Positions 34,548 to 43,320 are shown, counted from the first letter of the stretch. The stretch: 64,000 bases of DNA from Colivivens sp963626085 (GCA_963626085.1 CAVFVJ010000003.1:62001-126000); one strand, 5' to 3'. The notes: generated from the sequence alone by a model not told the origin. Translations and numbers: made by a program.

Positions 34548-35717
34548 ATGGAACAGTTACAAGCCACATTTCGCAAACTGCTGAAGGAAACCAACAGTAC
34601 GTTTCATCGCTATATGTACGACCGTATCCATTGGAACGCGCGTATGATAGGTCTCATGGGAGCAAGGGGAATAGGCAAAACGACCCTCGTTCTCCAGTAC
34701 ATAAAGGAAAAATTGCCTATAGAGGAATCACTTTATGTACAGGCTGAAGACTTTTATTTTGCCAACCATAGACTTACGGAGCTTGCACATGACTTTGTGA
34801 AAATTGGTGGCAAGTACTTATTCATTGACGAGATACATAAGTATAAAGACTGGGCAAGAGAACTGAAACTGATATACGACTACCACCCAGAACTGCATGT
34901 GGTGTTTATCGGTTCGTCTGTACTCGACATTGACAAGGGAGCTTTCGACCTAAGTCGCCGTGCCTTGATGTATGAGATGCAAGGATTGTCCTATCGGGAA
35001 TACTTGGAGCTGTTCCACGACATCCACTTCCCATTATGCACACTTCAACAGTTGCTTCAGCAGGAAGTTGATATTCCTGTTGGATTCCTTCCCTTGAAGT
35101 ATTTTGGGGATTATCTGCAAAGTGGGTACTATCCGTTTTCCAATGATGACATCTACCAATATATTCAACAAGTGGTCAACGTGGTCATAGAAACGGACAT
35201 CCCACAATATGCAGACCTGTCTGTATCTACAGCAAGGAAACTCAAGCGTCTACTTGCCATCATCGCCCAAAGTGCACCGTTCAAGCCAAACATGTCTCAA
35301 ATTGGAGGACAGTTGGAGGTGTCGAGGAACAATGTGGCAGACCTGTGTGCTTATCTGGAAAAAGCTGGACTTATCAGTCAACTCCGCACTTCAACCAATG
35401 GTATACAAGGACTTGGGAAAGTAGATAAGATTTATTTGGACAATACGAACCTCATCTATACCCTCGGCAACCGGAATGTGGAAATCGGCACTGTTAGGGA
35501 AACGTTCTTCTTCAATCAGACTCGTTCACTGATGCCGGTGACAGTCTCTTCTATCTCAGACTTCCTTGTTAACGGTAAATACACATTTGAGGTGGGAGGC
35601 AGAAAGAAAAAACAACGGCAACTGCAGGATATAGAGAATGGATATATCGTAAAGGACGACATAGAAACGGGATATGGCAACATAATTCCTCTATGGATGT
35701 TCGGAATGTTATACTGA
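34548..35717 (+). CDS. AAA-family ATPase with DUF4143-like C-terminus
   Basis: 389 aa. Walker A GARGIGKT is at residues 38-45. Walker B is YLFIDEIHKY, sensor I is VVFIGSSVLDI, and an arginine-rich RRALMYEMQGLSYREYLEL segment follows, as in the AAA_14/DUF4143 family. A winged-helix-like part (MSQIGGQLEVSRNNVADLCAYLEKAGLI, about 255-285) precedes a C-terminal nuclease-like region with KYTFEVGGRKKKQRQL. The family is abundant and mobile-looking in Bacteroidetes, and its role is not settled. The gene is alone. Its promoter carries two matched palindromes, and the winged helix could let the protein control its own promoter (inference). Confidence 0.88.
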   Translation: MEQLQATFRKLLKETNSTFHRYMYDRIHWNARMIGLMGARGIGKTTLVLQYIKEKLPIEESLYVQAEDFYFANHRLTELAHDFVKIGGKYLFIDEIHKYKDWARELKLIYDYHPELHVVFIGSSVLDIDKGAFDLSRRALMYEMQGLSYREYLELFHDIHFPLCTLQQLLQQEVDIPVGFLPLKYFGDYLQSGYYPFSNDDIYQYIQQVVNVVIETDIPQYADLSVSTARKLKRLLAIIAQSAPFKPNMSQIGGQLEVSRNNVADLCAYLEKAGLISQLRTSTNGIQGLGKVDKIYLDNTNLIYTLGNRNVEIGTVRETFFFNQTRSLMPVTVSSISDFLVNGKYTFEVGGRKKKQRQLQDIENGYIVKDDIETGYGNIIPLWMFGMLY

Positions 35718-35824
35718 TACCAGTGTACATACGACCTGCTGTAAAGTTCAAGCATTTGGACTGTAATGTGCAGTTGAGAAATCATCAATCGGTATTCTTT
35801 GCGCTGGATATCAAAAGGTATTGC

Positions 35825-35832
35825 TATCTTTG
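35825..35832 (+). promoter_or_regulatory. -7 promoter box for the metalloprotease gene
   Basis: TATCTTTG, exact TAnnTTTG, with TTTG at 35798-35801 but a 23-base spacer, longer than usual. Leader about 46 bases. Confidence 0.55.
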
Positions 35833-35878
35833 CACCCGACTTGGAAACTACTTAACATAAAACTAACTCACAAAAGCA

Positions 35879-38086
35879 ATGAAGAACAAACTTACATTCA
35901 TGATGGCTCTTATCGTAGCCATGACGGTCAATCTAGTGTGTGCCAATGCACAGAAGGGTATCTATATCCCACAAGAGTGGCGTAACAGGACCGACAGCCT
36001 GATATGGAAGGAGACGGACACGGACAATAAGTATACTTGGTCGCGCTCACGGTCGGTCGAGACTGATAATGTCATCGTGTTTTGGGACAACAAATACGGA
36101 AGCACCAATCCGTCTGACGCTCCCGCTACTTACCGCGTGGACATCGACGACCTGCTGGCAAAGGCAGAGGAGTTCTATCAACTTGAATGCAGCAAGTTGG
36201 GATTCGTGGATCCTGACAACTCAAACATCAGTAAGTACAAGGTGATGGTGTTGCTCCATCACGATACGGGATGGATATGCTACGGAGGAGGTTACGACTA
36301 TCAGGTGCCGGCACTGTGGCTATCACCGAGTACATGTAAGCCTGTGGGCAGTGCTGTGGCTCACGAAGTGGGACACTCCTTCCATTATATGTGTTATGCG
36401 GAGGACTCCAACCACGGTCAGAACCAGTCTGTCCAGACAGGATTCCACGGAGCTGTGGGCAACGGAGCTACCATCTGGGAGACTACCGCAAACTGGCAAG
36501 CCCTACAGTCTTATCCAAGTGAGATTATGACAGAGAGCTACCACCACCTTATATTCAACAAGACACATAACTATGCATTCACACATGAGTGGCATCGCTA
36601 CCAGGCATATATGTTCCTCACATACCTCTGTGAGTACTATGATGACATCCAGACAGTGGCTAATGTATGGAACCACCATGAGACAAGCGTGAAAGATTTC
36701 AACCAGGTTTTGATGGACTATAAGGGACTCAGTGCCACAGACCTCTATAAGCTTCACTTTGATTTTGCGATGCACGCAGTCACATGGGACATCAACGCAT
36801 GCAAGAACTACGGTGGCGACAATTATATAGGTAACTTTGAATACCGTTGCGTCGACCTTGGTGACAGCACTTACCAAGTAGCATTGGCAAGTTGTCCTCA
36901 GGCATCTGGATTCAACGTCATCCCACTGAAAGTACCAGCTGCCGGCACAGAGGTGACAGCCGACTTCACAGCACTTGTGTCAGGGGCTGCCTTGGCTGAC
37001 GGAGACCCAGCCGAATATGTCAACGGTAATTCCGAGTATACTTCATCAGGGCTGACAATATATAATAAGGTGTCAAGCAATGCATCACAGCGTGCCTTCA
37101 GACTTGGATATGTGTGTCTCATGAAGGACGGTACACGTCAGTATTTCACAAAAGACACACTCTACTGCACAGGGTCAGTGGAGAAGGCTGCACAGGTCAG
37201 TTTCACCGTCCCGGAGAACGTAGACCGCATGTGGATGGTGGTGTCGCCGACTCCCAAGCGTTATTTCCAACACAAGTGGGACGAGTCCATCAGCGGTGAC
37301 GACATGTGGCCTTACCGTGTGAAGTTCACTGGCACTGACCTCACAAGTGCTGCTACTGTATATTACAAGAGCGAGATAGACGGACGAGACATAGCAGACG
37401 TGACCTTGACCTATAATGTGTACATGCAAGCCAGTACCTCTGACTACACACCGCAGACAGTCACCGTAGACGGAAAGGCACTTGCACTGGTCAACACCGC
37501 CCTCCAACTTTCCACGTCAGACATCACAGGCAATCTCGTGAACTACAGTGCCAGCGGTCCGTCCGCAGGAAAGACCATGTTCTATGCTGCCAAATCTGAC
37601 GGCACACTCATCAACAGCAGCAGCACTGCCAACGGTTACGGACATTGGTTCGGTTCCACTGGCAATGTGGTGAACTGGGGATCGACAGCTTACGTTTATT
37701 CTGAGTTCCAGCCCTCATCCTTCGCATTCACTCTTGGACAGTACCCGAACAGCTGTAAGAACGGCAATACCTACACCATCGCACAGGCTATCCGATACAA
37801 GAAAAGTAGTACAGAGGAAGCTAAGGCAGTATTTGTGTTCAATGTTATCTTCGACAGCGACAAGACAGGCTGGGAACTGGAATCCATCGACTACGACGAC
37901 CCTACAAAGAAAACCGCTCAGGATGTGAACGGTGATGGAGTTGTAGATGACAACGATGTGCTGGGGATATATGAATACATGCAGTCAGGACAGACTCCGT
38001 CTACATCAACAGCAGAGGATGTGAACGGTGACGGACAGACAGACACACAGGATGTTCTCGAAGTGTATGACTACATGAAGAAATGA
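35879..38086 (+). CDS. secreted HExxH metalloprotease with dockerin-like C-terminus
   Basis: 735 aa with a signal peptide (residues 1-24, ending CANA). Zinc motif HEVGH is at 162-166, and a likely third ligand is E201 in WETTANWQ, spaced as in gluzincins. The N-terminal ~340 residues fit the DUF6055/DUF4859-type secreted metallopeptidases. The central beta-rich part (about 345-640) has carbohydrate- or protein-binding character but no motif I can name. The C-terminus has two EF-hand-type repeats, DVNGDGVVDDNDVL and DVNGDGQTDTQDVL, each followed by a short YxYM helix: a type I dockerin pattern. It is probably secreted and bound to a cohesin or held by calcium. No cohesin is in the window. Confidence 0.82.
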   Translation: MKNKLTFMMALIVAMTVNLVCANAQKGIYIPQEWRNRTDSLIWKETDTDNKYTWSRSRSVETDNVIVFWDNKYGSTNPSDAPATYRVDIDDLLAKAEEFYQLECSKLGFVDPDNSNISKYKVMVLLHHDTGWICYGGGYDYQVPALWLSPSTCKPVGSAVAHEVGHSFHYMCYAEDSNHGQNQSVQTGFHGAVGNGATIWETTANWQALQSYPSEIMTESYHHLIFNKTHNYAFTHEWHRYQAYMFLTYLCEYYDDIQTVANVWNHHETSVKDFNQVLMDYKGLSATDLYKLHFDFAMHAVTWDINACKNYGGDNYIGNFEYRCVDLGDSTYQVALASCPQASGFNVIPLKVPAAGTEVTADFTALVSGAALADGDPAEYVNGNSEYTSSGLTIYNKVSSNASQRAFRLGYVCLMKDGTRQYFTKDTLYCTGSVEKAAQVSFTVPENVDRMWMVVSPTPKRYFQHKWDESISGDDMWPYRVKFTGTDLTSAATVYYKSEIDGRDIADVTLTYNVYMQASTSDYTPQTVTVDGKALALVNTALQLSTSDITGNLVNYSASGPSAGKTMFYAAKSDGTLINSSSTANGYGHWFGSTGNVVNWGSTAYVYSEFQPSSFAFTLGQYPNSCKNGNTYTIAQAIRYKKSSTEEAKAVFVFNVIFDSDKTGWELESIDYDDPTKKTAQDVNGDGVVDDNDVLGIYEYMQSGQTPSTSTAEDVNGDGQTDTQDVLEVYDYMKK

Positions 38087-38150
38087 GTATAGTCTCAAGT
38101 GTCAATGAGTATAGTCTCAAGTGCCAACGAGTATAGTCTCAAGTGCCAAC
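38085..38150 (+). repeat. three tandem 22-bp repeats after the metalloprotease stop
   Basis: Copies at 38085-38106, 38107-38128 and 38129-38150. The second and third are identical; the first differs at two positions. The unit begins GAGTATAGTCTCAAGTG and starts within the TGA stop codon. Only the last copy is followed by a complementary arm, making the terminator. Confidence 0.9.
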
Positions 38151-38169
38151 GAGACTATATCTCATTTTT
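38129..38169 (+). terminator. terminator formed by the last 22-bp repeat
   Basis: GAGTATAGTCTC (38129-38140), 10-base loop, GAGACTATATCTC (38151-38163, one bulged T), then ATTTTT. It lies between convergent genes. Confidence 0.75.
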
Positions 38170-38183
38170 ATATAGGTATAACC

Positions 38184-38756
38184 TCAGTAGATTATAAGTC
38201 CTGCCAGTCCTGCCAACAGTATCATCAATATGGGATGGACTTTATAGAAACGGGTTCCCACAAACGAGAAGACAAAGATGAGTATGCTGCAGACGAACTG
38301 GAAGGTGCTGGTCTGTGGCGAACCGAAATTCTCCTCAGACATAAGCAGTACAGCAGCTGCTGCTATCAGTCCGATTATGGCAGGACGCAACAGGGAGAAG
38401 ATGTCAGACATGACTGTTGTCTTGGCATACTTGAGCATCAGTTTGCTGATTGTGAGCATAAGGATGAAGGGGAGCCACAGGACACTGAATGAAGCAACTA
38501 AAGCACCAATCACGGCAAGCCATTCAGGGTAGTTCTCGTGCATTACAGCTGTATACCCTGTATATGTGGCACAGTTAATGCCTATAGGTCCAGGAGTGCT
38601 CTGACTGATGGCTACTATATCGGTGAATTCGGATGACGAGAGCCATCCGTTTTTTTCTACCACTTCATTATGAATCAGCGAAAGCATCGCATATCCGCCA
38701 CCGAAATTGAATATGCCTATTTTGGAGAATACGATGAAAAGCTTTAAGAATATCAT
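38184..38756 (-). CDS. chromate transporter family protein, half-size
   Basis: 190 aa, a single CHR domain with six or so hydrophobic segments. Family motifs are FSKIGIFNFGGGYAMLSLIHNEVV and AISQSTPGPIGINCATYTGY. Half-size CHR proteins usually come as adjacent pairs forming a heterodimer, and the partner gene lies 29 bases upstream. Known CHR proteins export chromate or related anions, but many in anaerobes have no tested substrate. It is the last gene of a minus-strand envelope operon. Confidence 0.92.
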   Translation of the reverse strand: MIFLKLFIVFSKIGIFNFGGGYAMLSLIHNEVVEKNGWLSSSEFTDIVAISQSTPGPIGINCATYTGYTAVMHENYPEWLAVIGALVASFSVLWLPFILMLTISKLMLKYAKTTVMSDIFSLLRPAIIGLIAAAAVLLMSEENFGSPQTSTFQFVCSILIFVFSFVGTRFYKVHPILMILLAGLAGLIIY

Positions 38757-38785
38757 GCTTGTCGAGTTTTGTGTACGTTATACTT

Positions 38786-39331
38786 TTATTTGTTGTGTGC
38801 TCTCACCCTTCCAATGATGAAACCAGCGAGTCCTGCTACTATGATAATCCAGATGGGGGATACGTCAAAAAGGGAGATGAGGAGACATGCAACTACTGGA
38901 ATCCATATATTGTGGAGGTTGATGTTGGCAGTGCGTGCCATAGAGAAGCAGGGGGCGGCAATCAATGCGACCACAGCAGGACGTATACCCATGAAGATCT
39001 TCTCGACATAGATGTTTTCCTTGAATGCCTGAAAGAACATGGCAATGAGCAGAAGGGCGACAATGGATGGTGTTGCCACACCCAAGGTCCCTACTATACC
39101 GCCCCACAGTCCACGTGTTTTGTTCCCTATATGACTGGCTATATTAATTGCAAACAACCCGGGGGTGCTCTGTGCCACGATGAGTATATCCATGAACTCA
39201 TCGCGCGTGAGCCATCCGTGTTTGTCCACTACCTCTTTCTCCATAATCGGAACCATGGCATAGCCACCGCCAAGGGTGAAAGCTCCAATCTTGGCGAATA
39301 CTCCGAACATTTTCAGATAATCGTTATTCAT
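38786..39331 (-). CDS. chromate transporter family protein, half-size partner
   Basis: 181 aa CHR domain: FAKIGAFTLGGGYAMVPIMEKEVVDKHGWL and VAQSTPGLFAINIASHIGNKTRG. It is homologous to its neighbour; the conserved GGGYAM and QSTPG elements sit in the same order. Its start overlaps the LpxL-type gene's stop by 8 bases, so it is translated from the same message. The anion substrate is unknown. Confidence 0.92.
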   Translation of the reverse strand: MNNDYLKMFGVFAKIGAFTLGGGYAMVPIMEKEVVDKHGWLTRDEFMDILIVAQSTPGLFAINIASHIGNKTRGLWGGIVGTLGVATPSIVALLLIAMFFQAFKENIYVEKIFMGIRPAVVALIAAPCFSMARTANINLHNIWIPVVACLLISLFDVSPIWIIIVAGLAGFIIGRVRAHNK

Positions 39332-40262
39332 TCTTGTTCTGTTTATTGCTGTTTTGGCGTTCCAACCACTTCTCTTTAGTCCTGCTCCAGCGTTTGTGTG
39401 TCCACAGCCACAGTTCCGGACTACGCCGTATATCTTCCTCCAGCATCTGCATATACTTGTCCGTGAGCAGGTGGTTGTCCATGTCTGCCGGATGGGTGGT
39501 CATTGGTATGAACTGGCATTTGTAATATCCGCGTCTGATTTTGGTCACTCTGGCATAGTACACAGGTGAGTTGAATTTCTTTGCCAGTTCTTCTGTTCCG
39601 ATGAAAACAGCGGACTCATGGTTGAGGAAGCGTGTGAAGTAGTGTATGGCATCCCACCGAGGTTGCTGGTCGGCAATCATTCCGCACACAAGCGGATGTT
39701 TCTCTGTGTTTGCCTTTATCAGTCGCCGTACTGTCTTGCGCATCGGAATACATTCCCCACCGTACCTGCACCTGACATCTGTCATCAGTTTGTCGAACAC
39801 TTTGTCTGACAGTGGGTGATAGACTTGCGAGCAAGCTACTCCATATGGTTTTGCCGTATATGTGAGTGACGCAATCCACTCCCAGTTGCCGAAATGTCCA
39901 AGGTATACAAACGATATGGGGTGTTCCGCATTGAGTTGACTGGCGAGTTTATCGAATCCCTCGAACACCATGTGCTTACGCATTGACTTCTCTGAGAACG
40001 ACAGTTGTTTGATGAACTCTACGAAATAGTCGCATAACTGCCGATAGAACTTACACTCAATAGATTGCAGTTCCTGTTGTGTTTTCTCAGGGAACGCTTC
40101 AGCCAGTTGTCTGCGTACCAGTTTCCTCCGGTAGTATCTACGGGCGAATGGAGATACTATGTCAGACATAGCGTACAGCAGTCTCAGCGGTATCAAGGAT
40201 ATGAGATACAAAACCGCATACAGCAATTTGTAACGGATAACCTGTTGTTTATTTAGCTCCAT
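39324..40262 (-). CDS. lysophospholipid/lipid A acyltransferase, LpxL/HtrB family
   Basis: 312 aa from the ATG at 40262 (MELNKQQVIRYKLLY). The open frame runs 22 codons further into the GT9 gene, but the family starts here. An N-terminal membrane segment is followed by the catalytic H-x4-E motif in YLGHFGNWEW and by CGMIADQQPRW (the D-Q motif) and TEELAKKFNSPVYYA. It adds a secondary acyl chain to lipid A precursors on the inner membrane. It overlaps GT9 upstream by 14 bases and the CHR gene downstream by 8. Confidence 0.92.
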   Translation of the reverse strand: MELNKQQVIRYKLLYAVLYLISLIPLRLLYAMSDIVSPFARRYYRRKLVRRQLAEAFPEKTQQELQSIECKFYRQLCDYFVEFIKQLSFSEKSMRKHMVFEGFDKLASQLNAEHPISFVYLGHFGNWEWIASLTYTAKPYGVACSQVYHPLSDKVFDKLMTDVRCRYGGECIPMRKTVRRLIKANTEKHPLVCGMIADQQPRWDAIHYFTRFLNHESAVFIGTEELAKKFNSPVYYARVTKIRRGYYKCQFIPMTTHPADMDNHLLTDKYMQMLEEDIRRSPELWLWTHKRWSRTKEKWLERQNSNKQNKNE

Positions 40263-41265
40263 ACTTTTTTGCAAGTTCAACGATCTGTTCTGGTTTGATA
40301 TTGTGCATACACTTGAGACCGCCAACATGACAAGGCTTGTTTCCGTAGACGGAGCATGGACGACAGTCCATTGGTAACTGTATCACAGAACTCTCTGGTT
40401 GTCCCCAGGCGATGAATCCAGCCTTCGGATGGGTTGGGCCCCATATTGAGACGGTGTGGGTTCCTGTAAGTGCTGCCATGTGCATATTGCTCGAATCCAT
40501 CGATATCATGACCTTCAGCATACTCATTAGTGCCAGTTCACTCTGTAGTCCGTCGAGCTTGCCTGCGACAGACTTGATACCGTCCCTTTCCCATGACTGG
40601 AGGATAGACACCTCTTCTTTGCCAGCCCCGAACAGACAAACTTGATTTCCGTTATCTGCAAGTGTGTTTGCCACCGTTTTCATCTTGTCCAGTGGATAGA
40701 CCTTGTTAGGATGTGCCGCAAAGGGGGCGATCCCAATCAAGGGACGTGTGGTCTCACCTGTAAAATCAGAAATGACAGAACGTTGTGACCCGTCGATATC
40801 GAGAGCCTTGAAGGTGAGTGGAAAGTCTAATCCCAACCCGTGGAAAGTCTCACGGTAGCGTTCTGTCATAGGTTTCAGTGGTGCATGGTCTGTTCCGTGT
40901 CCGAGGAGTTCTTTCTTCTCCTTGCGTCCCTTGTCTATGACAGCTATTGCTTTTCCGTCCATACTGAACCGAAACCGAAGGTATTTGGTGCGCAACACGT
41001 CGTGGATATCAGCTACAGCATCCACGTCCAGTTTTGACAACTCTTTGTATAGTTTGTTTAGACCTACAATTCCCTTATAGTCCTTTAAGTTCACCCCTAT
41101 GGTCGTGACATTGCTGGGCATCCATGCAAAGAATGGAGTCAGACGCTGCTGGGTTAGCATAAAAATATGAAGTTCTGGATAGTGTACGGCAAGAGAATAG
41201 ACAACAGGCACTGTCATTGCGACATCGCCCATTGCAGAAAACCGTGTTATCAGAAGTCGTTTCAA
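40249..41265 (-). CDS. GT9-family glycosyltransferase (heptosyltransferase-like)
   Basis: 338 aa with the GT-B layout of LPS heptosyltransferases. The N-terminus is LITRFSAMGDVAMTVPVVYSLA. The donor-site region is ISMDSSNMHMAALTGTHTVSIWGPTHPKAGF, with CRPCSVYGNKPCHVGGLKCMHNI near the end. It builds LPS core or surface oligosaccharide at the inner face of the membrane; the sugar is not necessarily heptose in Bacteroidetes. DUF4254 starts 3 bases upstream of it and LpxL-like overlaps it, supporting LPS synthesis. Confidence 0.92.
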   Translation of the reverse strand: MKRLLITRFSAMGDVAMTVPVVYSLAVHYPELHIFMLTQQRLTPFFAWMPSNVTTIGVNLKDYKGIVGLNKLYKELSKLDVDAVADIHDVLRTKYLRFRFSMDGKAIAVIDKGRKEKKELLGHGTDHAPLKPMTERYRETFHGLGLDFPLTFKALDIDGSQRSVISDFTGETTRPLIGIAPFAAHPNKVYPLDKMKTVANTLADNGNQVCLFGAGKEEVSILQSWERDGIKSVAGKLDGLQSELALMSMLKVMISMDSSNMHMAALTGTHTVSIWGPTHPKAGFIAWGQPESSVIQLPMDCRPCSVYGNKPCHVGGLKCMHNIKPEQIVELAKKYGAK

Positions 41266-41268
41266 ATC

Positions 41269-41874
41269 TTATTTTTTTGCATACAGCACAGGGTTTGTAC
41301 TCGGGTCGTTGTACATCTTCATCTGTTTGTAGACCTTCATGTACTTCTTTCCGTTTGCTATATCGTCCAGCAGTTGGTCGATAGCAGTCGACAAATCCTG
41401 TTTCTGTTCCAGAAGGACATCCAGTTTCTTTTGACAGGTATCTTTATGCTCAGGAGTGGCATCTGTACGGTTCACCTGTTCTTGCATGTGATAGATTTTC
41501 AGTGTGAGTATGCTCAGACGGTCGATGGCCCATGCTGGACTCTCAGTATTGATGGTTGCGTCAGCATGTGGTTTCACATCGCCATAGTATGACAAAAAAT
41601 AGGAATCGATGCGTTCCACCAAATCAGTCCTGTCTTGGTTGCTCTTGTCAATGCGTCTTTTTATCTCCAAAGCCGTCACAGGATTGATATGAGGGTCACG
41701 TATGATATCCTCCAGATGCCATTGTACAGTGTCTATCCAGTTCTTTACGTAAAGGTCATAGCCGATGGTGCCTCTTTCATACGGGTTCTGGATATCCTGA
41801 TCGACATCGTCTATCAAGTGATAGTCCCTGATTGTCTGTTCGAATATTGGAATACATGTTTCCGTGAATGTCAT
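41269..41874 (-). CDS. DUF4254 protein
   Basis: 201 aa, soluble, largely helical, no signal peptide. Recognised as DUF4254 by its position next to GT9 and by segments such as NPYERGTIGYDLYVKNWIDTVQWHLEDIIRDP and AIDRLSILTLKIYHMQEQ. The function is unknown; the constant pairing with LPS glycosyltransferases in Bacteroidetes suggests a role in LPS core synthesis or its regulation. It is preceded 17 bases upstream by the tRNA-Arg gene. Confidence 0.85.
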   Translation of the reverse strand: MTFTETCIPIFEQTIRDYHLIDDVDQDIQNPYERGTIGYDLYVKNWIDTVQWHLEDIIRDPHINPVTALEIKRRIDKSNQDRTDLVERIDSYFLSYYGDVKPHADATINTESPAWAIDRLSILTLKIYHMQEQVNRTDATPEHKDTCQKKLDVLLEQKQDLSTAIDQLLDDIANGKKYMKVYKQMKMYNDPSTNPVLYAKK

Positions 41875-41890
41875 ACTCCTATTTGTTTTG

Positions 41891-41962
41891 TACCTCCACT
41901 GAGAATCGAACTCAGATCTAATCTTTAGGAGAGATTTGTTCTATCCATTGAACTATGAAGGC
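41891..41962 (-). tRNA. tRNA-Arg (anticodon CCU)
   Basis: 72 nt cloverleaf on the minus strand. Acceptor GCCTTCA pairs with TGGAGGT (two G-T pairs). The D stem is GTTC/GAAC, the anticodon stem AATCT/AGATT with loop CTCCTAA (anticodon CCT, reading AGG), and the T stem CTGAG/CTCAG with loop TTCGATT. The discriminator is A and no CCA is encoded. It sits 10 bases after the membrane protein stop and 17 before DUF4254, so it is probably processed from a common transcript or uses a promoter inside the upstream gene. Confidence 0.94.
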
Positions 41963-41972
41963 ATCGTATTTG

Positions 41973-43250
41973 TCAAATCAACCTGACGACAGCTTTATTT
42001 GTTATCTTCCATCCGTCGCCCACTTTCTCTGCTGTTCCCAGTTTCTCTGCAAGAATCTCCACAGGGGAAGATACGGTGTTGAGAATCTTACATGCTGGCT
42101 TTACCATCGTGTCCATCGAAACAAGTGCGGCACTTATTGCCTCTGGGGTGTTCAGTATTTGGAATGTGGCTGTGGCATCGTCGTTTGTCTTCAACATATA
42201 TAGGGATGTTCCCACTTCAATTTCCGAACTACCATTCATGAATACTCCGTCTACAGGTATAGGGTAGAACATAACAGAAGAGTGGTTCTTCGGACGCTGG
42301 TGCTTCTCTGGCTGGGGCTGCACTTTAGCTTCGGGTTGAGGCTCTGTATCGCCGAACAGTGTCTGTGACACGGGATTGTGTTTCTCTGAAGTAGCTGGTG
42401 TTGTTGAAGTCTCCTTCTTTTCTGGTTCCACCGTCTCTACGACCACTACAGGCTTCATTGATTCCACCGCAGTTTTGGGTGTGATGTGTGTCGTCCCTGT
42501 CTTCTTGTCGTTTCTTGCAGCCTTTATGTTGTCTATCTCAATCTCTGCAGCCTTGATACGTTCGATGAGTCTCAGACGTTCAGCGCGATATTGCTCCATG
42601 GAAACGGGCTCTTCTGTTTTGTGTGCGTTCCTTCTCGAACGGATGAAAAATAGTAGACACACGGTCAGCACAAGATACATTATGAACGAGACGAGTACCA
42701 TTCCCCAAAGTGGGAATTCTGCGGTTGTATCCTCGGTGATATCGTCAGCAAGAGTTTGTTCTGTGGACTGTCCTTCTGCTGTATCTGAAGTGCTTTCATC
42801 TACCGTCTGTATGTCTGGGGTCGTGTTGGTTGGCTGTTGCGCCTCTTCCTTTTGTTCTGAGTTGCTTTCATCCTCGTTTTCATCGCTCGCTGCACCTTGT
42901 GTCTTTATCTTCTCCACATCGGCTTTGTATTCCTTGCTCGCTCCTGACGGGACGCTTGCATCGACATCACTGGTAGACGTGGCGTTTATTATTCTGTTGA
43001 CCCTGCTCAGTTCCGTTGTATCCGTGATTTTCTTAATGGCAGCACTTACAACCTTGTCTTTTTGGAAATCACCGAATGACTTGAATTCTGTTACGTTGAG
43101 ATGTGCTATCTGCTGACCTTCAGACTTATTGTAGAAAGCCTGTTGGAGAGTCCACTTCAACGCACAGATCTTTTTTTGATCAAGAGTCTGTGCATTAAGT
43201 CCACATACCATAGTCAGGCAGCAGCCGATTATCAATAGTATTCGCTTCAT
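41973..43250 (-). CDS. single-span membrane protein, unknown function
   Basis: 425 aa from the ATG at 43250, chosen for its signal sequence (RILLIIGCCLTMVCGLNAQ) and the promoter box at 43290-43297; a longer frame starts 23 codons upstream. Residues ~20-120 form a helical periplasmic domain. Next is a long acidic Ser/Thr/Gln linker, then one membrane segment (about 182-207, LWGMVLVSFIMYLVLTVCLLFFI) with RSRR on the inner side. A short coiled coil (ERLRLIERIKAAEIEIDN) and a Pro/Glu linker follow. A C-terminal ~100-residue cytoplasmic domain (about 325-425) ends the protein (TATFQILNTPEAISAALVSMD). I do not recognise a family with known activity. Confidence 0.8.
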   Translation of the reverse strand: MKRILLIIGCCLTMVCGLNAQTLDQKKICALKWTLQQAFYNKSEGQQIAHLNVTEFKSFGDFQKDKVVSAAIKKITDTTELSRVNRIINATSTSDVDASVPSGASKEYKADVEKIKTQGAASDENEDESNSEQKEEAQQPTNTTPDIQTVDESTSDTAEGQSTEQTLADDITEDTTAEFPLWGMVLVSFIMYLVLTVCLLFFIRSRRNAHKTEEPVSMEQYRAERLRLIERIKAAEIEIDNIKAARNDKKTGTTHITPKTAVESMKPVVVVETVEPEKKETSTTPATSEKHNPVSQTLFGDTEPQPEAKVQPQPEKHQRPKNHSSVMFYPIPVDGVFMNGSSEIEVGTSLYMLKTNDDATATFQILNTPEAISAALVSMDTMVKPACKILNTVSSPVEILAEKLGTAEKVGDGWKITNKAVVRLI

Positions 43251-43289
43251 TTTATCCGCATTTATAAACCTACATACAGAATAGTCGTG

Positions 43290-43320
43290 CAAAGATACCA
43301 TAAATAACGGTAACGGCAAG
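43290..43320 (-). promoter_or_regulatory. promoter for the single-span membrane protein
   Basis: Minus strand: CTTG (43317-43320), 19 bases, TATCTTTG (43290-43297), near the full consensus. It may also feed the tRNA and envelope genes downstream. Confidence 0.6.

Noticed and set aside
34548..35717. AAA ATPase as part of a defence island
   Set aside because: It is a single gene with housekeeping and secreted-enzyme neighbours; no nuclease, methylase or toxin partner is visible.
38085..38150. CRISPR array
   Set aside because: Units are contiguous without spacers and one forms a terminator arm; no cas genes.
38759..39379. 206-residue plus-strand open frame
   Set aside because: Antisense to a chromate-transporter gene with full family motifs.
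41891..41962. tRNA gene as an integration site of a mobile element
   Set aside because: No integrase, no duplicated tRNA 3' end, and flanking genes are core envelope genes.
42376..43116. 246-residue plus-strand open frame rich in Ser and Val
   Set aside because: Mirror of the low-complexity acidic linker of the minus-strand membrane protein. Composition is biased and no domain is visible.
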